NCBI GenBank assembly: GCA_937949725.1
Contig: CALECT010000115.1
Span: forward strand, 1-47,854
From: an uncultured Pseudanabaenaceae cyanobacterium
Lineage (GTDB): Bacteria; Cyanobacteriota; Cyanobacteriia; PCC-9006; JAAUQQ01
DNA length: 47,854 bases
Reading direction: 5' to 3'
A program made the translations under genes and the position numbers. Positions 9,125 through 14,987 of the stretch are shown piece after piece (within the stretch, counting starts at the first letter, position 1; each line of letters opens with the position of its first letter). The notes under the pieces are model-generated. The model was not told where the DNA came from. It was given only the letters and a program-made list of their open reading frames with translations, and did not search any database.

Positions 9125-9334
9125 TCAGTTTTCGCTGTCAGGGTCTTCCTCTGTGTCAAACAAGATATACCCCCCAGGGCGAAGCGAGCCGCTCCTAAAA
9201 GTAACTTCGTCTGCCTCGTCTCCTTTCTCAGAGTCTTCTACAGGAGGAAGAGTCTCTTCCTCCTGGGGCGGGGGCTGAGGACGAACGCCCCTGTTCACAT
9301 ACTCATCTTTGTCATTCTTTATCTTGGGCTTCAC
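9125..9334 (-). CDS. 69-residue acidic proline-rich protein downstream of the kinase
   Basis: It starts with GTG 9334 directly after the kinase stop codon (TAA-GTG with no gap), which strongly suggests translational coupling. The composition is unusual: many Glu/Asp, a polyproline stretch PQPPPQEEE and a C-terminus DTEEDPDSEN. It looks disordered. No family was recognised. By position it could be a kinase substrate, regulator or antitoxin-like partner, but this is inference from gene order only. Confidence 0.55.
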   Translation of the reverse strand: MKPKIKNDKDEYVNRGVRPQPPPQEEETLPPVEDSEKGDEADEVTFRSGSLRPGGYILFDTEEDPDSEN

Positions 9335-10387
9335 TTAATAGCTTCCTAGAAACTTTTTAATCTCCTTCCTGCTTATTAATTCATTGCAGTATTCCGTAAT
9401 CCTCTGAGTGTTGCCTGAACTTAGAACTTTCTTTGTTGCATGAGAGCTACCACTATTCTCAACGACCAAAGTATATTCTTTGCCTTCTGACGTCTTCTTC
9501 CAAACCCGTGAGTCACCTTGTAACGCTAGGTGCCAATCCAGAGTCTTACCTTCAATACCTGCCAAGTCATTGGCTACCTCAATTATATCTTGATACCTCT
9601 TAGAGGGGTCTATATCAGTGCATTTCTTTATTACCTGGCGTAATTTTTGAGGGATATGCTCATAGAAGTCACCGCGATCTGGGAACTTCCCTCCGTGCAG
9701 CGCTTTTTTAAATCCGTCTATATCAAAGTCAGGGAGGTTTACATCTCCGTAGACCGAAACCTGTTTATAAAATTGGGCGTTCCCATTACACATCCTATAT
9801 AGAGTCAAACCAAGCTGATAAATGTCAAATAGTGGTGTGAATTCCTTTTGCGTCAAGACTTCAGGAGGAATCATAAGAGCATATAGGAATGGCTGCTGAG
9901 CCCTTCCTAAGGCGTTCACTCGTTTAGCTTGCCCGAAGTCAGAGAGCAATGCTTCATTACGATCTGAAAGCAAGACATTGTCAGGTTTGACGTCAAAATG
10001 AATTAGTTTTTTTGAATGTATATTATGGAGTCCACTACAAATTTGACACCCAAAGGTCACAATTTCTCTGACAGTTAGAAAGCGGCTGTCTATCAATTGT
10101 TTGAGTGACCCTTCCTTATAGAAAGGCATCGCAATATAGATGTGGTCCTGATCCTGGCAAGCGTAATGTATCTCTACAACATTTGGGTGGCTGCTTAAAT
10201 AGAGAATTCTTGACTCCTCAAAGAAGTCATTAACTGAAAAGAGGCTTGATTTCTCTATCTTTTTGATCACAATCTCGGCATCTAGCTGTGGATCGTGAGC
10301 AATGAAAGTGGTGGAGTTTTTCCCGGCTTGTCCAATTTCTTTCTTGCATTGGAAAGAAACCTGAGCATAGTCATAAGGCCTAAGCAT
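9335..10387 (-). CDS. Ser/Thr protein kinase (transposon cargo)
   Basis: A 350-residue Hanks-type kinase with no membrane segment, so cytoplasmic. Motifs in order: divergent Gly-rich loop IGQAGKNSTTF (18-28), catalytic lysine K42 in IVIKKIEK, catalytic loop HFDVKPDNVLL (D132, N137; HFD in place of HRD), DFG at 150-152, APE replaced by PPE at 174-176, and the DIYQLGLTLYRMC helix F. These indicate an active kinase. About 70 residues after the domain (DWHLALQGDSRVWKK onward) form a small basic C-terminal module I do not recognise. The start overlaps the 3' end of the upstream gene by 8 bp (ATGCTTAG), so the genes form one operon. Confidence 0.92.
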   Translation of the reverse strand: MLRPYDYAQVSFQCKKEIGQAGKNSTTFIAHDPQLDAEIVIKKIEKSSLFSVNDFFEESRILYLSSHPNVVEIHYACQDQDHIYIAMPFYKEGSLKQLIDSRFLTVREIVTFGCQICSGLHNIHSKKLIHFDVKPDNVLLSDRNEALLSDFGQAKRVNALGRAQQPFLYALMIPPEVLTQKEFTPLFDIYQLGLTLYRMCNGNAQFYKQVSVYGDVNLPDFDIDGFKKALHGGKFPDRGDFYEHIPQKLRQVIKKCTDIDPSKRYQDIIEVANDLAGIEGKTLDWHLALQGDSRVWKKTSEGKEYTLVVENSGSSHATKKVLSSGNTQRITEYCNELISRKEIKKFLGSY

Positions 10388-10838
10388 TTTCCGCCCCTAC
10401 TGCACAAATAATTGCTTCCCGTTGTGCTTTTGAATGAGACATCCAGTTTCCTATACTCCTGAAAGTTGATGATCCTTCAATGCACTTTGCGAATTCCCCC
10501 TTTTCGAGGCCTACTCTAGAAGAGATTGATACAACTTGCCCGAGGTAATAGCTGTCCAGATTGCTGCTTGCAAATGCCTCTTGTAGCACCCCCTCGATCT
10601 GAAGCCTTTCTCTATTCAACCGAAACTCTGTGTACTCAGTGATTCTAATTCCAGCTTTAGTGATGCCATATTCCCGAATAACATCAAGGACGTTATTTCT
10701 GATGTATTTCAAAGCATCTGGCACAGTCAGCGCTTGAGGTACTTTTAGCCCCTCTACATTTACTATTGCCTGATCCTCTGCCTGATAGACAGCAAAAGTG
10801 ATTATCTTTGGAGCAACTCGTATCCCGATCGTTCTCAT
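10380..10838 (-). CDS. unrecognised protein with possible RNase H/RuvC-like fold, first gene of the kinase operon
   Basis: 152 residues from ATG 10838; an in-frame extension to 10904 is less likely because the added residues are not protein-like. No family was recognised with confidence. The order of elements resembles an RNase H/RuvC-type fold: a first beta strand MRTIGIRVAPKIITFAVY, a helix DALKYIRNNVLDVIREYGI leading into the strand KAGIRITEY, a RLQIEGVLQEAF helix, the strand YYLGQVVSISSRVG and a final helix AQREAIICAVGA. The usual catalytic Asp of strand 1 (GIDxG) is absent, so if the fold is right it may be non-catalytic. The stop overlaps the kinase start by 8 bp. Confidence 0.6.
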   Translation of the reverse strand: MRTIGIRVAPKIITFAVYQAEDQAIVNVEGLKVPQALTVPDALKYIRNNVLDVIREYGITKAGIRITEYTEFRLNRERLQIEGVLQEAFASSNLDSYYLGQVVSISSRVGLEKGEFAKCIEGSSTFRSIGNWMSHSKAQREAIICAVGAENA

Positions 10839-11120
10839 TCCAGACAGACCCCAAGGTGTGAGCCAACATAAGTTACATGGATTACGCCTGAGGCATGATC
10901 TCACGACTAATTTTATACAGCAATGGCAGGCTGCCGACGCATATTTTTGTTGGGCATCTATGCATTACAAAACAGGTACAGCCCTGGAACGCCAATGGAG
11001 AGGCAAGAGGAGAAGCTATAATAGACATCTTGACGCTAGAGTGCTTGACAGAACCGTGTAGGCAAGGCACTCTAAAATTGACTTTCTAGGGCAATGGGTT
11101 CACGCCTGAGGACTAGTAGG
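10839..11120. promoter_or_regulatory. divergent control region of the two cargo operons
   Basis: About 280 bp between the leftward kinase operon and the rightward toxin-antitoxin pair. A consensus -10 hexamer TATAAT sits at 11017-11022 on the plus strand, without an obvious -35. An 8-bp perfect inverted repeat follows: TAGAGTGC at 11037-11044 with GCACTCTA at 11067-11074, extended by TTG/CAA with one bulge. It lies between that -10 and the Panacea start, where an autoregulatory operator or leader hairpin is expected. No promoter was identified for the leftward operon. Confidence 0.45.
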
Positions 11121-11636
11121 ATGGCCGGGACTCAGAATTTATCTATGGCTGCAAAGCTAATGTTGTTTTTCGTTATCCGCTCTAAAGGGCACATAACGAA
11201 AATGCAACTTGTTAAATTTCTGTACCTTGCAGATCTTTACTCCGTCAAGTGGCATGGTACTCCCATAACAGAGCTGAAGTGGTATTACTACCTCCGAGGT
11301 CCGTGGGAAAAGGAATTTGATGTTGAGCTTGATCAGCTCTTGAGCTTAGAACTAATCAACATATCCCCGGCTGGCAAGGCCCAGCTTATGCAGCCAGGTA
11401 GATTGATTTGCAAAGAAGCAGAACTGGTATTACCAATGTCAATGAAGCTGATGTTGGATGGTATCAGAATAGAGTGGACGGGAGGCGGCACAGCGCGTAT
11501 TAAGGAGATGCTTGATTATGTCTATAAAACAGCGCCTATGCGTCAGGTGTTAGAACAAGGTTTTAAGGCGGAAGACTGTCAAGCTCTAGATCTTAATGAG
11601 GAAAGAAAAGAACTGCTACGGGCACTAGAGGGTTAG
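11121..11636 (+). CDS. Panacea-domain (DUF4065) antitoxin
   Basis: A 171-residue protein with the Panacea/DUF4065 pattern: helix MAAKLMLFFVIRSKG, then ITKMQLVKFLYLADLYSVK (the K-x-x-L-x-K-L-L-Y-x-A-D element), then GTPITELKWYYYLRGPWEKEF, matching the family's GxPIxxxxxxxxxxGP. Panacea proteins are known antitoxins that neutralise many unrelated toxins encoded next to them. Three in-frame ATGs are possible (11094, 11121, 11145). I use 11121 because GAGG lies about 12 bases upstream. The next gene begins 2 bases after the stop, as in most toxin-antitoxin pairs. Confidence 0.85.
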   Translation: MAGTQNLSMAAKLMLFFVIRSKGHITKMQLVKFLYLADLYSVKWHGTPITELKWYYYLRGPWEKEFDVELDQLLSLELINISPAGKAQLMQPGRLICKEAELVLPMSMKLMLDGIRIEWTGGGTARIKEMLDYVYKTAPMRQVLEQGFKAEDCQALDLNEERKELLRALEG

Positions 11637-11638
11637 AG

Positions 11639-12223
11639 ATGCCTGGTCAAACGCCTCGCAAAGGTTGGATCTATTTCATAAACCCTAAAAAGGTAGTATT
11701 GACATGCAATGGTAGGCATACTTTGCCATATTCTTTGCCTGAATGTGAATTTATTGATTGTCGTGTCTCTGGATGCTCTCATCAGGTAAACCTGAGCAGA
11801 GTAATGAGAGGAACGCACCCATATATTGTTTGGAAGCATGAGGAATCTCTGAATCTTGCTACTGTAATTCCTCTGACTAGCAAGGAGGCGCTCAGGGGGC
11901 GTCCTGACACATTACCAATTAAGCCCAATGCCCAAAACAATCTATCTAAAACTAGTCTTGCTGTAATTCCACAAATTGCGACCATTGATAACGCCTGCTT
12001 CAAGGATAAAGCAGGTCGGTGGATGAACAAGCACGGGATACTAGGGAAAACAGACAAGCAATACTTAACTGAAAGAATCCTCTACCATCTTGACATCCCA
12101 AAAGAGGCTGTTAAAGACTGGTTCTTGGAGGGAGTCTCAAAGGAGAAACTCGTGCAGGAGTGCCTAAAAAGACCTGAACACGAAAGAGCAGAACTTGCTG
12201 AAAGGCTTCTAGAAACTCTGTAA
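11639..12223 (+). CDS. MazF/PemK-like toxin with N- and C-terminal extensions
   Basis: A 194-residue protein. The core matches MazF/PemK endoribonucleases: RKGWIYFI near the N-terminus, RGTHPYIVW (57-65), TVIPLTSKE (75-83), the STxAVIPQIATID segment (105-117) and GILGKTDKQYLTERILYHLDI. These toxins cleave mRNA. Unlike classical ~110-residue MazF, about 40 residues containing four Cys (LTCNGR, ECEFIDC, GC) are inserted between the first strand and RGTHP. A 45-residue helical tail (EAVKDWFLEGVSKEK onward) is added at the end. The insert could bind zinc. It is coupled to the Panacea gene by a 2-bp gap with GAGGG before ATG 11639. Confidence 0.82.
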   Translation: MPGQTPRKGWIYFINPKKVVLTCNGRHTLPYSLPECEFIDCRVSGCSHQVNLSRVMRGTHPYIVWKHEESLNLATVIPLTSKEALRGRPDTLPIKPNAQNNLSKTSLAVIPQIATIDNACFKDKAGRWMNKHGILGKTDKQYLTERILYHLDIPKEAVKDWFLEGVSKEKLVQECLKRPEHERAELAERLLETL

Positions 12224-12260
12224 AACTCAAGCCAACGGCAGAATGCGGGTTTCAGGGCCT

Positions 12261-12284
12261 TGGTGCGTCAAGTATATTATTGCC
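12261..12284. repeat. right terminal inverted repeat of the transposon
   Basis: Perfect reverse complement of 7884-7907. The toxin stop codon lies only 37 bp inside it, so the cargo is tightly packed against this end. Confidence 0.95.
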
Positions 12285-12405
12285 TTTCCAACAGCGCATT
12301 GAGACTGTTCTGGAACAACGAATGTCCAAAATCGTGTATGAACAGACACTGTTGCATTTACAAGAGAAGTCGATTGCTGCTTGCAGCTTGGGGCAGGTCG
12401 CTTAG
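12285..12405 (+). pseudogene. 3' fragment of the interrupted primase-like gene (begins with right target duplication)
   Basis: The fragment starts with the right copy of TTTCCAAC (12285-12292). Joined to the left part at 7883, the frame continues with QRIETVLEQRMSKIVYEQ and ends at TAG 12403-12405, restoring 37 codons of the original C-terminus. No further stop or frameshift is present, so insertion is the only visible lesion in this gene. Confidence 0.88.
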
Positions 12406-12741
12406 GTGCGTGTCATTAAGCCTTTGTAGCAAGCTAATACCAAAATTTTAGAGATTCAGCCTGTTTTTGGGGCTTGATGGGCAAATTTATGAGCGATCGT
12501 CTCAGCCTCAGGCAGTTGTCCAAGTACGAAGTAGGGAGGCCGGAATTTAGAAATTTTGGCTAAACCATAGATAGATTTAATTCTAAGATTTGTTGTGAGG
12601 AAATTGGTTAAACTATAGAGGTCAATCCTTGAAAGTATTCTCTACTCTTCGTGAATCTAAGCGATCGGCTCCTGAACTAAGAACTCCTAACTTACATAAC
12701 TGCGCAATTTTGTCTGCTCCGAGCTAAATAATGAGTTTTGA
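12406..12741. other. 336-bp intergenic region
   Basis: No convincing gene. A short plus-strand frame around 12473-12547 (GLDGQIYERSSQPQAVVQV) looks protein-like but has no start and no recognised family; it may be a gene remnant. The promoter of the desaturase should be in the A/T-rich part near 12560-12720. Confidence 0.35.
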
Positions 12742-13821
12742 ATGAATAGCGCACCCCAGAAGTCTGATTTTGTACTGAACTCATATATGGAGAGTAATGA
12801 TCTGCGGGCCACTTGGCAGATCATGAATACCTTAATTCCTTACTTTGGCCTGTGGGCTTTTGCTTTTTATGGTTCGCAAATCTCAGTTTGGATATTGCCA
12901 CCTACAATTGCGCTAATTGTCCTATTTTCGTTGCGTTGCTTTTCGTTGATGCATGATTGTGGTCACAATGCCCTCTTCCGTTCAAAAGTGGCGAACCGCA
13001 TTGTGGGATTTGTTTTAGGCTGCATCAATGGGATGCCTCAGTATTGGTGGGCCAGGGACCATGCCTTTCATCACAAGACAAATGGAGATTGGGAACGATA
13101 TCGCAGCATTGGAGATTTTCTATCTACGGATGAGTATGCTCTCCTCAGTGCTAGGGATAAAAAGTTCTATGGCATTATTCGACATCCACTGACGACTTTT
13201 CCTGGGGGGCTATTTTATCTCGCTTTTAAGCCCAGGTTGATTCTTTTAACGGGTCTCTATGACTGGATTTGCGAGGGCATTGTTGCCTTGAAGCCAGGTT
13301 CTGAGACTCAATTGTCAGATGTGATTGAAAACCATAAGTCGAAGTACTGGGGCTCAAATACTGAGTTCTGGGATGTGCTCTTGAATAATATTGTGGTGCT
13401 GAGCAGTTGGGTGTTGTTCTGCCACTGGCTTGGAGCAGGATTTTTCCTGGGAGTTTATGCCATTGTCTTAACGATTTCTGCTGCGTTATTTATTTTCATC
13501 TTCTTTATTCAGCACAATTTTGAGGGAACCTATGCTCACAGGACTGAAGGATGGGACTACTTTTTGGGAGCAATGGAAGGCAGCAGCTATTTAGAGATGC
13601 CAGCGATTCTGAAATGGTTTACAGCAGATATTAGCTACCATAATATTCATCACCTTTCTGAAAGAATCCCAAATTATAATTTGAGAGCTTGTCATCAAGA
13701 AAATATTCATCTTTTGGGCAATGTCAAGACGTTACGGCTTTCTGACATCCAGCATTGTTCGAAGTTTATTTTGTGGGATGCGGCGGCGGAGCGTTTGGTT
13801 TCGATTGATGATTTTGGTTAG
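12742..13821 (+). CDS. membrane fatty-acid desaturase
   Basis: A 359-residue integral membrane di-iron desaturase. The three histidine boxes are intact: HDCGH (71-75), HAFHH (107-111, followed by KTNGDWERY) and HNIHH (300-304). Hydrophobic segments fall at about 32-70, 85-100 and 215-258. Spacing of the boxes fits the acyl-lipid delta-12/omega-3 type (DesA-like) of cyanobacteria. The extended sequence FIQHNFEGTYAH also fits this group. Position specificity cannot be read from sequence. The stop codon overlaps the target site and first base of a small MITE. Confidence 0.85.
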   Translation: MNSAPQKSDFVLNSYMESNDLRATWQIMNTLIPYFGLWAFAFYGSQISVWILPPTIALIVLFSLRCFSLMHDCGHNALFRSKVANRIVGFVLGCINGMPQYWWARDHAFHHKTNGDWERYRSIGDFLSTDEYALLSARDKKFYGIIRHPLTTFPGGLFYLAFKPRLILLTGLYDWICEGIVALKPGSETQLSDVIENHKSKYWGSNTEFWDVLLNNIVVLSSWVLFCHWLGAGFFLGVYAIVLTISAALFIFIFFIQHNFEGTYAHRTEGWDYFLGAMEGSSYLEMPAILKWFTADISYHNIHHLSERIPNYNLRACHQENIHLLGNVKTLRLSDIQHCSKFILWDAAAERLVSIDDFG

Positions 13822-13944
13822 AGGATGTTTGGAAAGCTAGCAAAGCAGAAGAATTAAGACCCAAGAGCTCTCGCTGTTTCGAGCAGCAATTTTGGCTCTC
13901 ATCGGCGTTCTTGCTACCGCCGAAGACACTTTTCAAACATTCTC
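13821..13944. mobile_element. 124-bp MITE-like element with TTA target duplication
   Basis: The termini GAGGATGTTTGGAAAG (13821-13836) and CTTTTCAAACATTCTC (13929-13944) are imperfect inverted repeats with 3 mismatches in 16. TTA flanks both ends (13818-13820 and 13945-13947). Termini of this type with a TTA/TNA duplication resemble cyanobacterial IS5-group elements. The element carries no transposase and is probably a deletion derivative. It sits against the desaturase stop but does not alter it, because the flanking TTAG regenerates TAG. Confidence 0.6.
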
Positions 13945-14040
13945 TTAGAGATTGTTTGAGCGTTTGCCCCGAAAGCAGAAATGCTTGGTTAAGCTGAAGA
14001 GGATTCTCTCTAGGGTTCTTTGAGCAAGGATTGGAGCCAT

Positions 14041-14544
14041 ATGGATTCCCAAATGCTTACATCGCCAACGCTGCCTTCAAGCCGAACTGGGCTATGCTAT
14101 CAAGCCCAGGACTGCGCCATGACGCTGCGCGAAGGTTTGGATGAATATTACGGTGCAAATTCGGGGTTGTTTGATACAGGCCAGGCTTCGAGTGAGAAGC
14201 TAGGGGCTTATTTGCGCAATCATGATGTGACTCACATAGTTTTTGGTACAACTACGATGATCGCGGATGAGATGTTGCAGGATATGTGGACGCTTTTGGC
14301 GGTTGATGTGGCGAAGAAGGAGTATGTGTTTGATTTTCTGGGGACGGATGAGTCGAAGGTGTTGATGCAGTCGCTGAAGCTTTGGGAGACGTTGAGGGTG
14401 ATGGTGATGGCAGTGCCAGCTGGGCTGAAGATTTGGGCTAGGTCGCGTGAGATGACGAGGAAGTGGCCTTGGAAAGATTGGGAGGGCTATTTGGATAAGC
14501 CGCTGGGGGAGATTCGGCGGGAGTTTAATATTCGTGTGATTTAG
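14041..14544 (+). CDS. Coq4-like protein
   Basis: A 167-residue protein. The family's metal-binding signature HDxxHx11E is present: H61-D62-V-T-H65 and E77 (HDVTHIVFGTTTMIADE), preceded by YYGANSGLFDTGQASSEKLGAYLRN, close to the usual YxxxNxxLxxxGQxSxxxLGxYLRxHD. Eukaryotic Coq4 takes part in ubiquinone synthesis. Cyanobacteria make plastoquinone, so the role of these homologues is uncertain. I chose ATG 14041 because GGAG precedes it by 5 bases. The first 26 residues do not look like the family and may be a degenerate N-terminus. A decayed second copy lies 570 bp downstream. Confidence 0.72.
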   Translation: MDSQMLTSPTLPSSRTGLCYQAQDCAMTLREGLDEYYGANSGLFDTGQASSEKLGAYLRNHDVTHIVFGTTTMIADEMLQDMWTLLAVDVAKKEYVFDFLGTDESKVLMQSLKLWETLRVMVMAVPAGLKIWARSREMTRKWPWKDWEGYLDKPLGEIRREFNIRVI

Positions 14545-14700
14545 TTGAGACCTGCTTGGTCGAAGAGTTGTTGAGCAGTGAGCTGTAAGCCGGGAAGTAG
14601 TTCGTCGGTGAGGAGGCTGTCACCGCAATGGATGGTGGAGAGGTTGTCGGGAAAAAATGGTGATGCTTTTGGCTCTGGGATCGACGGTCCAAGCCTGCAT
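14541..14700 (-). pseudogene. C-terminal remnant of a Uma2-family (DUF820) endonuclease, frameshifted
   Basis: Read leftward, one frame gives QAWTVDPRAKSITIFSRQ and a second gives PDNLSTIHCGDSLLTDELL followed by PGLQLTAQQLFDQAGLN and a TAA at 14541-14543. Together they match the end of Uma2 proteins (VWVVDPxxxxITVY ... GDxLxSxLLPGLxLxxxxLF). The frame change falls at a T6-C3 run near 14650. The stop overlaps the Coq4-like stop codon. The remnant separates the intact and decayed Coq4 copies. The upstream catalytic part is missing. Confidence 0.6.
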
Positions 14701-14892
14701 GAGAGATTGGATGAAGATTACAGTGCAAATTCAACATTTTCCGATACAGGCCAAGCTTCGAGTGAAAAGCTATGGACTTCTCTACGCAATCATGATGTGA
14801 CTTTTATAGTTCTCGGCATAACTATAGTGATGGCGGAGTATTTTTTCGGTCTTGGTTTCAGATATGGGATGAGGAGCCCTGTTTCAGCTTAA
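14690..14892 (+). pseudogene. decayed partial duplicate of the Coq4-like gene
   Basis: DNA and protein align with the Coq4-like gene 570 bp upstream: LDEDYSANSTFSDTGQAS, then SEKLWTSLRNHDVTFIVLG, against LDEYYGANSGLFDTGQAS, then SEKLGAYLRNHDVTHIVFG. The second metal-site histidine is lost (HDVTF), similarity ends shortly after position 14845, and the frame stops at 14892. It has no C-terminal two thirds. Confidence 0.7.
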
Positions 14893-14987
14893 ATGCTGAC
14901 ATAAACTTAAAATGCTTTCTTGTCAAGATTTCTAGGTATACTTTCTAGATTAGAGACTTGAAAAATTTTTAATGGAGTGAGGGTATC

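Larger units (their letters stand above)
7884..12284. mobile_element. 4401-bp IS1595-type (ISXO2-like) transposon with kinase and toxin-antitoxin cargo
   Basis: The boundaries are exact. A 24-bp perfect terminal inverted repeat starts GGCAATAATATACTTGACG at 7884-7907 and recurs in reverse complement at 12261-12284. Both ends are flanked by the 8-bp duplication TTTCCAAC. The interior holds an ISXO2-like transposase, a small leftward ORF overlapping its end, a leftward three-gene group (possible RNase H-fold protein, Ser/Thr kinase, acidic small protein) and a rightward Panacea/MazF-like pair. Identical ends, an intact transposase and an exact target duplication suggest a recent insertion. IS1595 elements with passenger genes are known as a class; this cargo combination is not one I recognise. 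Confidence 0.95.

Noticed and set aside
10798..11089. Several short frames in the divergent control region of the transposon
   Set aside because: They overlap the -10 element, the inverted repeat and the unknown gene; none has a ribosome site or protein-like sequence.
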